Shown piece by piece: positions 33,305 to 44,429 of a stretch of 64,000 bases of DNA. Made by a program: the position numbers and the translations under genes. Under the pieces are notes generated by a model. It saw only the letters and a program-made list of their open reading frames with translations, was not told where the DNA came from and did no database searches. Each line of letters opens with the position of its first letter. The first letter of the stretch is position 1. Source of the stretch: Siphonodentalium dalli (lineage: Eukaryota > Mollusca > Scaphopoda > Gadilida > Siphonodentaliidae); assembly GCA_032622095.1 (NCBI GenBank), contig CP136062.1, positions 40,734,918 through 40,798,917 of the forward strand, read 5' to 3'.

Positions 33305-33410
33305 ATGTAAGAACAAAAATGAAAACAAAAATGATAAAATTGTTAAAGAATATAAGAAAAAAACGATTAAATTGTTAGGCCAATGCATTCTCTTATATAG
33401 GCGAGGCGAG
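33305..33410 (-). repeat. Truncated palindrome unit with AT-rich arm
   Basis: AAAGAATGTAAGAACAAAAA through ATTGTTAGGCCAATGCATTC is the standard flank and first arm of the 69-bp palindrome. The second arm is lost after GCGAGGCGAG at about 33410. Confidence 0.8.
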
Positions 33411-33419
33411 ACTCCCATC

Positions 33420-33744
33420 ATTGTCCAGGTCATTCTGGTTTAAAATCGACACCGAATCATTTAAAGATATACGCCCAGGGGGGATAACTCTTCGTAATCG
33501 CCTTGAACTTGGTTCCTTGCGTTCACATATTTCGATCCAAGCCAACTCGAGGAGGTGGTGTCTGGCTACAATAAGACACTCGAGGTTGTTAACGCCATTT
33601 GAGAAATAATCGATTTGCAATCTGTGCGTGCTGACACCTGACAGAGTCGTGTTATTGGGTCAATCACATCGGCAACCAAGGATATCGCTGCTAGGGCTGT
33701 CGAGCTATACATGTAACTAACTAAGACTACATCGCTATACATGT
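33420..33744. other. Unassigned stretch
   Basis: Overlapping frames on both strands (62-97 codons) with no recognised motif. Confidence 0.35.
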
Positions 33745-33900
33745 ATATATATATATTTTTTATTGTCCTCCACAAGTGAAGAGTTTCATTAAATGGTATA
33801 TACAGTCTCAAAGGTAGGCAAACAAATGCCACAAATACATGGTATACAAGTTGAGTCAAAGACAGACATAAATGCAGTCAATGAAACAGACATATATACC
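33745..33900 (-). mobile_element. Possible LINE 3' tail (minus)
   Basis: On the minus strand, AACTCTTCACTTGTGGAGGA then CAATAAAAAATATATATATA forms a terminal stem, an AATAAA signal and an ATAT tail. The arrangement is shared with 12870-13040. No reverse transcriptase motif is seen upstream. Confidence 0.4.
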
Positions 33901-35157
33901 GACATGTGGACATAATATGCAAGCAAACACAGGGACGCAAACATAACTTTCAACCTAAACATATTTACACAATGCGGACAAAATCCGAAAGGTACACAGG
34001 GTTTGCATGCCTAAATGCTTACTTCAATTTTGCTAATTTACTGGCGACAATCATAATTACGATTTTGATATATAGAGATTCTTTGGGATATAAGATTTTA
34101 TGAAACGAGTTTGATTAATCTGATTCACAATGAGTCGCAGACGAGTTTCATAAAATCTAATATCCCAACATAACGAGTTGACGATCTTGTATATCAATAG
34201 AGCTTTATGCACTTTTAAAATGAGTATTCGTCGATATAATTGCAACAGTTAGAGACCAAAATCGGCTGCGAGTCACTTGTTAATTTAGATGGGCAAGTGA
34301 GAAATTTCCGATAACTATTTTCTTGTCGAAACTTCTAAATTTTCTTGTTGATTTTTTTTCATAAAAGTAACCAGCTAGTAACTAGTTTCATTAAATTATC
34401 ATCCCAGTGCACATGTGATTCCAATATCATCGGACAAGTGTTTTACCAATTTAAATAGAAATGTAAAGCGTAGATTTAGCGATATAACGGGCAACTAACA
34501 AACACAACATATTCCACACAACGTCGCATAATATATTAGAAATACCAAACTCAGCGGATGGCACTTTACATAAAATCAGCCCAAATAATCGTCTAATTGC
34601 CTAATTTTCTTACTTATGCGGCCACCGTGAATACCTGAAGGGGGCCCGGGGAAGAGCACGTTCGTAACGTAATCTCGGGTAACATAGTTATACTTTACGT
34701 TACGGTACGAAACTTAGCTACCGGTAGCTGGGACTACATCAGCAGTGATATTCACCAGCATGAACTCTGGGTTGTAGGGGAGGGCATACTGCCCTACCAA
34801 ATCTTCCCGGGAATCATCCCAAACTCCAAACCTAGCATGAACTCTTTATAAACTGGCGAGTTCATTTCAAAGGGTATAGTGACCAAATTATCTGCACATA
34901 CATGAGTGGCCCTCGATAGATGTGAAGGCATCAGACATGGTGACCGCTATAATCAAATCTCCTTGACTGCATGGATACGCTCAGCGCGCCACTTTAAAGC
35001 CATGATCCACCACTGGTACCCTGGATTTTGGGTCACTCCCAGTTTATTGCGGCTGGACTATTATTGTGGGACATTAGTGAACACATGAGTCTTTAGAGGA
35101 ATAATAAGATGCAATGAGTACCGACAACTGATAAATTCGTGTGATTAAGTCAATGGC
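33901..35157. other. Unassigned stretch with an imperfect hairpin
   Basis: GGGATATAAGATTTTATGAA with its near complement about 40 bp later makes a hairpin at 34087-34168. Otherwise no repeat or gene was recognised. Confidence 0.4.
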
Positions 35158-35368
35158 ACCGGTTACCATGGGCGTCATTGTCAAGGTTACCGGCTACCAT
35201 GGGCGTCATTGTCAGGTTATCGACTACCATGGGCGTCATTGTCAGGTTACCGGCTACCATGGGCGTCATTGTCAGGTTACCGGCTACCATGGGCGTCATT
35301 GTCAGGTTATCGACTACCATGGGCGTCATTATCAAGGTTACCGGCTACCATGGGAGTCATTGTCAAGT
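35158..35368 (+). repeat. 30-bp minisatellite, seven units
   Basis: The unit is GGTTACCGGCTACCATGGGC plus GTCATTGTCA. A variant with ATCGACTACC alternates. CCATGG recurs at 30-31-bp spacing from 35167 to 35349. Open frames here exist only because the period is a multiple of three. Confidence 0.95.
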
Positions 35369-36171
35369 TTTTCAAGCTTGATGCAGCCAATCAAATGTAT
35401 GCCATCACTAGCATGCAGCGGTATTCCCATTGTTCTAATTAAATTTAGACTCCCGAACAAGCTCCGCATTACATAGTCTAAATTATTTCACTGTTGTGTG
35501 TGTTACATTACCGCCACAATAAATAACTTCCGCATGCATGCAATCCATTCAGTAAATCGTCACGCCGCACGAATAGTTTTCCCATTGGCAGATATCTCTT
35601 TTCGGTTTCGTTTTTATCCCCCGCTTCAAACTGGTGTTAATTGGTGAAATTGTTGGAAATCGTGCAGTGATTGGAATTTTCAACTATCTTTGTTGATTGC
35701 TATATTACACGTATTTACCGTCTACTTTAATGTGTAAGCGGTGTCCACACGCAAAGACAAGTTTATGCTTTCTTAGTGGCGAAGAATCAACGACTTCCAG
35801 AGCGCAAAAAAACAACCTAAAGTCAAAAGAATTGATTTTACCGGGATAAACCATGATTCAAAAGACGCATAAATCGTGGTGTGAATTATGGATTAGCGAC
35901 ATCGTATGTTTATATCGACAAGGTATATTAGCGACAACATATTCTGAACGCAAGCATGACTTGTCGGAGCGAAATCACAGCGTTAGTGCGGCGCACAGAC
36001 CTGTACATATATAGTATTAGCTGGCCGATATTACAGAGAACGTACAATACAAGTACCCAACATACCGAGTACGTTTTAATCACATTTACTCCATCACCTA
36101 CGACATGGCCAAATACCCTTGCCAATATATACCCTAAGAGGGCGTAATGACTGTTACGAAGATATAAGCAT
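35369..36171. other. Unassigned stretch
   Basis: Opposed short frames at 35928-36147 have no motif. Nothing else was recognised. Confidence 0.4.
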
Positions 36172-36215
36172 TCAAGTGACTTCGGTCACCAATTTTCGAG
36201 ATTGTTAAAATTGAA
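36172..36215 (+). repeat. Family Z leader fragment
   Basis: AGTGACTTCGGTCACCAATT then TCGAGATTGTTAAAATTGAACGCC, matching the leader at 56248-56305 and (minus) 346-410. No array units follow. Confidence 0.7.
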
Positions 36216-36907
36216 CGCCAAATTATCCGTGTAAAATCTGCTTGTTAAACTGCTTTTTTCCACTGTACAGGATGAGTTGTTGGGTTGACTCATTAGTCCA
36301 ATAGCTTGCTGACGTTTTTGGAAAATATGGGGCAAAATACGAATGTTTAAACAGCCAGGCGTATCATCTTGCCGCCAATTTCGAGTAAATTGTGACGTTT
36401 AGGTTCTATAGAGAATTCAATGTCTAACATGTTGTTCGTCTGTGGCGCTTCTCCTTTAAAAAATTTGCCGGGAGCCCTTAATACAGTTTTAATAAAGAAA
36501 CGCCATTTAACGCATAGTAATGAAGACATTGCTTTCCACAGATCCCATTATTTGGCACCGGCGGTGGTATGGAGTTGTCTGAAATATTAATTGTGCGAAT
36601 TCCCACGTTTTACGACAATAATGCGCGTTGTTCAGACGGTATAATTACTAAATTTGTCCATTTATCTGGGGTTTCCTGTGCATAATGGAGACAGATATAT
36701 CCAGGATGAATACAGCGTTGTCTTTAATTATGCAATATATAGCACTGAAGAGGACGTCACTCGAACTATATTAATAATTCAGTATAATATAGGTGATATA
36801 TCAGGAGATAACGGGTCTATACTATAGCTAGTAGACTAGTTCACGTTTCTTTAAATAATTCCGATTACAGTGCCAGGAATCCACGTCTAACGTCACGAAT
36901 GTAATCT
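36216..36907. other. Unassigned stretch
   Basis: No gene or repeat was recognised. Confidence 0.4.
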
Positions 36908-36911
36908 TTAA

Positions 36912-37187
36912 CCCTTTCAGTGCCAGGGGCCGATCTCATCGGCCCTAATTTACGGTCTGTAAAATCGGCCCTAAAAAAATAAAAAACATTTTTTTTGTTT
37001 TAGATTTTTAAAAAAGTATTAAAATTGTAAAAAATTGTAAAAAATAATAACAAATGATGAAAAATTGTTAGGCCAATGCATTCTCTTATATGTGCGAGGC
37101 GACCTATGGTCGACTCGCATATATAAGAGAATGCATTGGCACAGGGTATATGGGTTGATATAAAAATCGGACCTGGCACTCAAAGGG
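36912..37187 (-). mobile_element. piggyBac-like MITE, type Q (Q1), 276 bp
   Basis: Ends are CCCTTTCAGTGCCAGG and its near complement (CCTGGCACTCAAAGGG). TTAA lies at 36908-36911 and 37188-37191. It contains the palindrome at 37072-37140. The segment next to the left end (GGCCGATCTCATCGGCCCTA) recurs at 60540-60600. Confidence 0.88.
37072..37140 (-). repeat. 69-bp palindrome, copy 3
   Basis: Near-perfect palindrome inside Q1. CACAGGG on the right gives its orientation. Confidence 0.95.
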
Positions 37188-37289
37188 TTAAACAGTCGCT
37201 TCAGATGTTCGGATAGCTGTTATTTGGAACTCATGCAATTGATGAGCTAGATTCTTGTTGCAGGAGTTATTGTACTTATATACTTGTAT

Positions 37290-37780
37290 CTTTTTTTAAC
37301 TTGAAACATATTTTATTTGCAAAATATACAAAAGGGATTGGGGCACAAGTTTTTGCAACTTATGAAGCCCCTCTCCTAATACAATATTGTAACACACATG
37401 TGATCAAGATGACGGTACAAACTTATTTACATGGTGAGAAGTTATGGGAGATATAGTGTGTAGCGCCTTCCAGAGATGATCCAACATGAGATTGCTTCTT
37501 ATCTGTGAGAAAATTTGTATTTGAAGAATGTAACTACTTTATTAATTTTGGAACGATTGACAAGTGCCAATATATTATCTATTCTTAGTACTTTTATGTT
37601 GGTTGTAAAATATAATGGTACACTTGATTCGTTCTCTATTTTGTTATTGTTGTGCTCTGGAAGGCAATACAGATGATAAATCAGAATGAGATGTTTGAAT
37701 GGGAGGTTTGTCCACTTGTGAGGTAAAAGTTGAAATTCCGGAAGCAAGTATAGATTTGCAAATAAGATAAATATAATCAT
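37290..37780 (-). mobile_element. LINE 3' end (minus), degenerate
   Basis: The terminal 200 bp on the minus strand parallel 59420-59231: CACATGTGTGTTACAATAT, GGAGAGGGGCTTCATAAGTT, TTGTGCCCCAATCCC and then AATAAAATATGTTTCAAGTT with an A-rich tail (a T-run at 37291 on the plus strand). The second copy adjoins a recognisable reverse transcriptase C-terminus, so this is the 3' end of the same LINE family. A 93-codon minus frame at 37499-37780 would lie at the end of the ORF but is too decayed to assign. Confidence 0.65.
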
Positions 37781-38568
37781 TAGGGGTCAAAACGCTTAGT
37801 CGCTGCAATATATTGCTGTGTGATGGAAAATAGTTTCATATTTTGTTGGGACGAGAGATAAGGTATTCCACATGCACATGCGTTCTGAAATATGGCTTAC
37901 TTTGAGATTTTCGCGGGCTAGTTTCTCAAAGAGAACTGAGCGCTCACGTTGGTACAATATACTTGTATCGTATACGAGTGAAAGGGATTATACGCAATTT
38001 CATGACCATCTATTAAATGGTTGAGGGACATGTGTTGATCTTCAAAAATCTGGGCACAATCTATATCTCTTGTCCTTGTAAATTTCAGTTATAAATATGA
38101 GTGATTAACGATTACTGATTTTGGATTGTGCCCTGTAAATTTCCACAGCTCATGTACTATAGTGTTTTTACCGTCAGACAAATGTTTGTATATATTTTAA
38201 ACAAATTTAAAATCAAACCCGCTTTGTGTTAGAGGTTACATCAGTGAGTAGTGACGTATAGGTTCCTGTCACTGGAATATGTTATTCTAATTCGGTCGCA
38301 GTTAGTGATTTGCTTCTGTGCTATTTCTCTAGAATGGACGTTGCCGGTAATACTATAATACTACTTTCTCGCAAGATAGTGTAATGTGCACAATGTAAAC
38401 ACGAAACGGAAAAAGCCCATTCGTTTGACAAATCATTCGCTGATATCAAATTAGTGATAATAATGTACCTTTTTTTATAACTTATACATGCTAATGCGAA
38501 ATCACAGTAACATAAAGCGTGAAATAAACATTTATTATTGAAAAATGACAGCACGAATAGTCATATAA
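37781..38568. other. Unassigned stretch
   Basis: Might include more of the decayed LINE, but no motif is readable. Confidence 0.35.
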
Positions 38569-38925
38569 CCCTTCACCCAACAGAACGGCCCTGTGCCAAT
38601 GCATTCACTTATATATGAGAGAATGCATTGGCTTAACACATTAAAAATTATAAAATTGTTAAAGAATGTAAGAAAAAATGGTCAAAAGTGTTAAAAAAGA
38701 TTTTTTTTAGGCCAATGCATTCTCTTATATATAAGAGGCGACCTATGGTCGACTCGCATATATAAGAGAATGCATTGGCACAGGGCATAACTGTAACTAT
38801 CACAATGTGGTCAAGGAGCCGGTTCCAATGATATCCATATTTGTATGGTTCTATTGAGACAGACCGAAGATATTTTAGGCTGTTGAAGCTTTATTTGGCC
38901 GGTTTTGGCCGTTTTGTTGGCGAAA
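38569..38925 (+). mobile_element. piggyBac-like MITE, type P (P3), decayed right end
   Basis: Starts CCCTTCACCCAACAGAACGG after TATAA and contains a deleted palindrome (38595-38632) and a full one (38711-38779). It then has AACTGTAACTATCACAATGT..GGCCGGTTTTGGCC as in P1 and P2. The right end has decayed to TTGTTGGCGAAAA, so no closing TTAA remains. Confidence 0.8.
38711..38779 (-). repeat. 69-bp palindrome, copy 4
   Basis: Complete apart from ATAAGAGG in place of ATGCGAGG in the left half. Confidence 0.95.
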
Positions 38926-38969
38926 AAAAGTCTGACATAAAGCATGCAGGCGTTTCTATAGCCAACGGA

Positions 38970-39475
38970 TGTTAACAAGTTGGATGATCATTGAACCTTT
39001 TTCAATTCTGAAACTCGTCCGTGCGTGCAGCATTCCCGGCTTCTATTAGGATCAAATACACAAACCTAAAATCTCCATTGAATCTGATCGAATCTTCGTT
39101 TTTCTATCCACTGAATCGCCGAATGGATGCCCAGCGAATCACCAACCCCCCGTGTCAGTCTGGTTCGATTGAATGATAATTTATTGGTTAAAGCATACGT
39201 ATAAAATAGGATTGACACAATCGTTAGATGTGGTTCCCACTTCCCGCTGAGCATCAGCTGAAGATAAGTATCGTGACAGAGCATATATCTGACATCTCCT
39301 TCCAACATCTCTTTGACCGGACGTAATTTTACAGAAATATGATTAGTTTCCGACTTCGCGCCAAAAACAGCTTCATATCCGTACTTTAGACGACTTCCAG
39401 CGAAAACATGTCGATCATAAATTGCTCCTGATGCAAAATGTTCGATATTGCTGGTCTAAATGTGTACGTGCTTTT
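38970..39475 (-). repeat. Family D unit 1 (separated from the other units by insertions)
   Basis: Shares with the units at 41765-43450: GTCCGTGCGTG, GGATGCCCAGCGAATCACCA, CCCCGTGTCAGTCTGGTTCG, CCCACTTCCCGCTGAGCATC, CTGACATCTCC..CAACATCTC..GACCGGACGTAATTTTAC and a tail ATTGCTGGTCTAAATGTG. On the minus strand part of the frame E-M-L-E-G..D-V-R..L-C-H-D-T-Y-L-Q matches the other units. P2, K2, Z2 and Z3 lie between this unit and unit 2. Confidence 0.75.
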
Positions 39476-39506
39476 GTTAACCCTTTACCCAACAGAAGGG
39501 CCCTGT

Positions 39507-39579
39507 GCCAATGCATTCTCTTATATATGCGAGTCGACCATACATAGGTCGCCTCGCATATATAAGAGAATGCATTGGC
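39507..39579 (+). repeat. 69-bp palindrome, copy 5 (4-bp centre insertion)
   Basis: The centre reads CCATACATAGG rather than CCATAGG; the arms are intact. Confidence 0.95.
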
Positions 39580-39635
39580 TTAACACATTACAAATTATAA
39601 AATGGTAAAAAGTGTTAAAAAAAGATTTTTTTTAG

Positions 39636-39704
39636 GCCAATGCATTCTCTTATATATGCGAGGCGACCTATGGTCGACTCGCATATATAAGAGAATGCAT
39701 TGGC
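39636..39704 (-). repeat. 69-bp palindrome, copy 6
   Basis: Complete copy in opposite orientation to copy 5, in the same MITE. Confidence 0.95.
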
Positions 39705-39902
39705 ACAGGGTATAACTGTAACTATCACAATGTGGTCAAGGAGCCGGTTCCAATGATATCCATATTTTTATGGTTCTATTGAGACAGACCGAAGATAGTT
39801 TAGGCTGTTGAAGCTTTATTTGGCCGGTTTTGGCCGGTTTGTTGGGTAAAGGGTTAAAAGACTCACTTAATTGTCGAACCTCCAGATGACATATATAAAA
39901 TA

Positions 39903-40681
39903 CTAGCAGGTGACCCGACTTCGTCCGGGATTTGATCTTGAATTGACCATTTTGAAGGTCAAGGTCAGGTCGGGGTAACGATTTGACCCGTTCAAAACAC
40001 TCCCCGGCCAAAAGTATCCCTAGGTATAATATTTCGTCGAAATCCGTCCGTTTTACCCGATTTGACCTTGAATTTACCATTTTGAAGGTCAAGGTTAGGT
40101 CGGGGTCACGATTTGACCCATCGAAAACACTCCCCGGGCAAAAGTATCCCTATGTATCAAATTTCGTCGAAATCCGTTATTTTTAAATTTAATTTGAGTT
40201 CATTCTGCCCTTTTAATCAAGAGAAATGATGGTACCCGTCCCTAAAAGAGGTACGTTTGTGGGTACCCGTTTCAAGGTGAAGATCACCACGGGCGGAAAA
40301 ACTTAACCGATGAAAATCTCCCCGTTCCTTGGAACCCCTAAGTACGAAGACAGACATAAGAATCACACAACACGCTCATGTCTGGATACAGACACACTCA
40401 CGTCTGGCCCTAGACATACGAATCACACTACACGCATACGCTCTTTATCATCGACACTGCGGATACGAACGCTCTTTAAATATCAACGCGATTAACCCCA
40501 CAGTGCCAAGGACGGTTATTTTGGTGACTGAAAGTGGAGAAGGGGTACTCGGAGCTTCTCCAAAACGGCGGTAAACACTGCCCGTGCCTTTTTAACCTTA
40601 GATTGGAAGTTTGAGATCAATCGGTCCAGCCGTTTTCCAGGCCATAGCTAACACAGACAGAAGTCCCAAAATATATATTAG
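39903..40681 (+). mobile_element. Retroposon-like element Z2, 0.78 kb
   Basis: Starts CTAGCAGGTGACCCGACTTC and has two 132-bp units with GAAGGTCAAGGTCAGGTCGG. Its body has GGTACCCGTTTCAAGGTGAA, ACACGCTCATGTCTGGA and GGATACGAACGCTCTTTAA. It ends AGAAGTCCCAAAATATATAT then TAGA. No coding frame. A 5' CCGG-rich start and an AT-rich 3' tail fit a non-autonomous retroposon, but the class is not certain. Confidence 0.75.
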
Positions 40682-41407
40682 ACTAGCAGGTGACCCGACT
40701 TCGTCCGGGCTTTGACATTCAAGTGACCATTTTGAAGGTATAGGTCAGGTCGGGGTCACGATTTGACCCGTTCAAAACACTCTCCGGACAAAAGTAATCC
40801 TAGGTATCAAATTTCGTCGAAATCCGTCAGTTTTACCCGATTTGACCTTGAATTGACCATTTTGAAGGTCAAGGCCAGGTCGGGGTCTCAATTTTACTGG
40901 TCAATGAGACTTCCCGGACAAAAGTTTCCCTATGTATCAAGTTTGCACTCAATCGGTAGGGCCGTTTTCGAGTCTATAACGGACACACACATACATATAT
41001 ATCATTTGTGGGTACCCGTTTCAAGGTGAAGGTCACCTCGGGCGATAAAACTGACCCGATGAAAATCGCCCCATTCCTAGGAACCCCTAAGAACGAACAC
41101 AGACATAAGGATCACACAACACGCTCATGTCTGGACACAGACACAACACGCTCATGTCTGGACACAGATACGCTCTTTATCAACGACACTGTGGATACGA
41201 ACGCTCTTTAACTATCACGCGATTAACCCCACAATTCCAAGACGACGGCAGTGGGAATGGATAATGAGTGATCGGAGCTTCTCAAAAGCAATGCGATGAC
41301 ACTTCATCTGGGTTTTTTTTACCCTTTGATAGGAAGTTTGGTCGAAATCCGTCCGGCAGTTTTCCCGGCCATAGCTAACAGACAAACAGAAGTCCCAAAA
41401 TATATAT
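40682..41407 (+). mobile_element. Retroposon-like element Z3, 0.73 kb, head-to-tail with Z2
   Basis: Same start, two units, body and tail as Z2, directly abutting it. The pair lies inside family K, with AATA-like sequence at both outer junctions. Confidence 0.75.
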
Positions 41408-41764
41408 TAGATTAGAATATGCCATATTATATACCATTTGACAAAGGAAGCTCCAAAACATTGTATTATCAACTTATCCGGTATAATAAACTGTCTTAAA
41501 GATAGTTATTTCCCTTCTATTGAAAATACGTTTTTAGTTTGAATTATGTTGCATTCTGGGAGCCATGACGAGGGGAATCTTTCTATGATTTCAGTTGTTT
41601 TCCATTTCTCTATTTCTATCTCTAAATCTGAGACACAGACGTTTCAAATTGTGATGAATTATAGCATTTTAATCATATTTTATGGCTTATATTGTTATTA
41701 AAAGCGCGTACCAAGGCACGATAAAAAATATAATCGGTGACTCGAAAATTAAGTTGGCCTTTAA

Positions 41765-43450
41765 GAACATAAGCAAATGAGCAGTTATTTAAATAATGTA
41801 TAAAATACATAATAACATTAACGAATGGGATTTGGCATCAGTCGTGACACTTATATGAACCGACATTTGTCAACGGTTGGCTACTCAAAGAATCATCGCA
41901 TTGAATCGTCCGTGTGTGAAGCACTAATACAATCCGATTACGACTAAAATACACATAGCATCTTCGTTGGTCTGCCCACTGCATCGCAGGAATAAAATCA
42001 TCGAAGCCCCCTCACCCCCCGTATCAGTCTACACGGTTTGTGATTTGTCAGTCGTTTTCTTCCGATCTTGTTCGACTTACCGCTGAACAACATCATTCTG
42101 TAGATAAATATCGTGAGCGAAACTCGATCTTACATCTCCAGTTCCGTCCAACATCTCATTGACTGGAAGTAATTTTACCGAACGCCTAATTAGTTTCCGA
42201 TTTCGTGCCAGAAACTATACGTCACAGTACAGTAACCCGAGTTGAATACTAGTATAGCTCACGGAAACATGTCGATCATAAATTGCCCCAGTTGTAACAC
42301 ATTCCCAGATTATAGGTTAAAATCTTCGAAATTGCTGTGTTTTTGTTTTTGTTTTTGTATTTAAAAAAAAAAGAAAGAAAACAAGCAAAGGAACTCTGTC
42401 GGTTATTTAAATAAGCAGTAAATCATTCGAAAAAAAAACGATATATCGAACATATTGCTGGTCTAAATGTATGTTGTGTTATACTATTTAAGAAAAGTAT
42501 GCTGTTTTATTTTGTTTAAGAAAATAAGCATCTGCCAGTTATTTAAATAGTGAATAAATTACGGAGATAAAATGCAAATACACACATGCAATAACATTTA
42601 TTAATGGGATTTGTTAGACAACTCGACGCGTATATGAACAAACAGTTGTCAACTGTTGGCTGCTCAAAGAATCGTCAAGTAGAATCGTCCGCTCCGATTA
42701 CGATTAAAATGATCATAGAATCTTCGCTGGTCTGCTCATAGAATCTTCGCTGGTCTGCTCATAGAATCTTCGCTGGTCTGCTCATAGAATCTTCGCTGGT
42801 CTGCTCACATAATCGACAGTAACAGAGTCCCTTCGTCTGCTTCGTATGCCAGTTGTGTTCTTTGGATTTGTGTGCGACTTCCCGGTGAACAACAGCTGGA
42901 GATAAGTAGCGTGACTGAGCCTCGATCTGACATCTCCATGTACCTTCCACAATCCCTGTGACCGGAAGTAATTTAACCGAACGTCTTATTGGTTTCCGTC
43001 TTCGTGCCAAGAAACTACGTCACATTAGCTACTTGAGTCGAATATCCACGGAAATATCATTCACAATCCTAAAAACCCGATTGAAGCTTCAGTTTTCTGG
43101 CCAAATGGATGCCCACTGAATCACCAGAAGTAAAGTGCCCTGTCTCAGTCTGGTTCGTTTGACAGTCGTTTTCTTTATATCTTGTTCCCACTTCCCGCTG
43201 AACATCATTCTGTTGATAAATAGCGTGACTTAGCATCGATCTGACATCTCCAGTTCCGTCCAACATCTCGTTGACCGGAAGTAATTTTACCGAGCGTCTG
43301 ATTGGTTTACGACTTCGTGCCAAAAAACTACGTCACATTATCTGAATCGAACACGCACATAAACATGTCGATATGTCGATGATAAATTGCTCCAGAAGTA
43401 TCTTGCTTCTAAAAATATAGGTCAAATGTTCGCCATTCCAGGGCCAAATG
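41765..43450 (-). repeat. Family D tandem units 2-4 with a conserved short minus-strand frame
   Basis: Three diverged direct units (about 41765-42484, 42485-43055, 43056-43450). On the minus strand each contains A-R-x-R-K-x-I-R-R-S-V-K-L-L-P-V. Units 2 and 4 continue N-E-M-L-D-G-T-G-D-V-R-S..H-x-I-Y-x-Q-N-D-V. Unit 2 then meets a stop and unit 3 is shifted. The same DNA holds TGACGTA and CCAATMAGA words near the start, so a conserved non-coding role is an alternative. Identity unknown. Confidence 0.65.
42713..42806 (+). repeat. 23-bp tandem repeat, four units
   Basis: CATAGAATCTTCGCTGGTCT plus GCT repeated four times inside family D unit 3. Confidence 0.9.
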
Positions 43451-43554
43451 GGTGTGTTTCCGTTATACTATTATAGTGGTTCGTGTTGGTACCAACTTCG
43501 TGGGATACAGTTATTTAGTATGCGTCACGTGTTGTCGTTTACAATAATAGCAAC

Positions 43555-43830
43555 CACCAGCTAGCCGCAGGCGAGCGTGGTTGTTTATACTTTATGCGCA
43601 GGTGAATGACGTCATATATTTTTTCGATATCCATCAGTGATTTTTCAGGTCGCGGATTTTGGAGAAATTGTCACGTGACTTCCGGTTAGAACAGTGTGGA
43701 GATTACCTAAACGCGGAATCTGAAATGGATCATTATTGTTATTGCCGATAAAATGAAAATATTTGAGGCACAGCATGTATGGTTGCTCCACTACGTGCCA
43801 CGTACGATTCATATTATAGGTAATGTATGA
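43555..43830 (+). repeat. Dispersed repeat family A, third copy
   Basis: ATAGCAACCACCAGCTAGCC, GAATGACGTCATATAT, ATCCATCAGTGATTTTTCAG, AAATTGTCACGTGACTTCCG, then ATTGCCGATAAAATG and ACGTACGATTCATATTAT. It lacks the middle part of the 17235-18290 copy. Confidence 0.75.
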
Positions 43831-44429
43831 CTCTGAGTTTATGCCAAAATAGTGGTCCTCGAGGAGGAATAGTCCACAAGCCGCACCAAAGTCGTGCATA
43901 TTTTAATTTATTTAGTATATTATATAGAACGTTCTTTATCACTTCAGAATTATACCAGGGAATTGGAAGGGAGTGGAAATTCTATTTCAAGAACACTCAG
44001 CCCATTGTGTTAAGCCAATTGCTACAAGATGTGTTATGCATTGATTTAATGTAACTAAAAATTTCACAGGGAAACTCAATTAAGCATAATCTCAGTACGA
44101 TTGAGGAAACTATTTTCTTGAATAGTAACACAAAACAAGTCAAAATTTCAAGTTCACTGTTCTGTGCATGGTTTTTACAGGAGGTGCACAATTATAGATG
44201 CGGATGTTTCAATTTTCTCCATTGAAATTGAAGGTTGGTGTGATACCAATTGCTCGGAAATTGAGCTCGTTGGTACCATTAGTAGTGTTATTATCAATTC
44301 TTGGGACAAACTACCAGGAAATCATCGAGGAACCTTTATATGAAGTGAGCAGAACGATAACCTCCTTATTTCTTAATTTCGCTAAAACTGTTATGTAATA
44401 CTAGTCCATTTACGAAAAATACATTTTTT
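43831..44429. other. Unassigned stretch
   Basis: Short frames on both strands (64-84 codons) without recognised motifs. Confidence 0.35.

Larger units (their letters stand above)
39481..39853 (+). mobile_element. piggyBac-like MITE, type P (P2), 373 bp
   Basis: Ends are CCCTTTACCCAACAGAAGGG and GGTTTGTTGGGTAAAGGG. TTAA lies at 39477-39480 and 39854-39857. It contains two palindromes in opposite orientation (39507-39579, with a 4-bp insertion at the centre, and 39636-39704). It has the opposite orientation to P1. Confidence 0.9.
39861..41765 (+). mobile_element. Family K element split by a 1.5-kb retroposon-like insertion
   Basis: The left piece 39861-39902 (CACTTAATTGTCGAACCTCC..GACATATATAAAATA) and the right piece 41408-41765 (ATATGCCATATTATATACCA .. 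GACTCGAAAATTAAGTTGGC) join into one family K element by comparison with 8081-8895. Everything from 39903 to about 41407 is the tandem pair Z2-Z3. Confidence 0.85.

Noticed and set aside
35141-35476. 111-codon repetitive protein
   Set aside because: A 30-bp minisatellite gives open frames on both strands at once.
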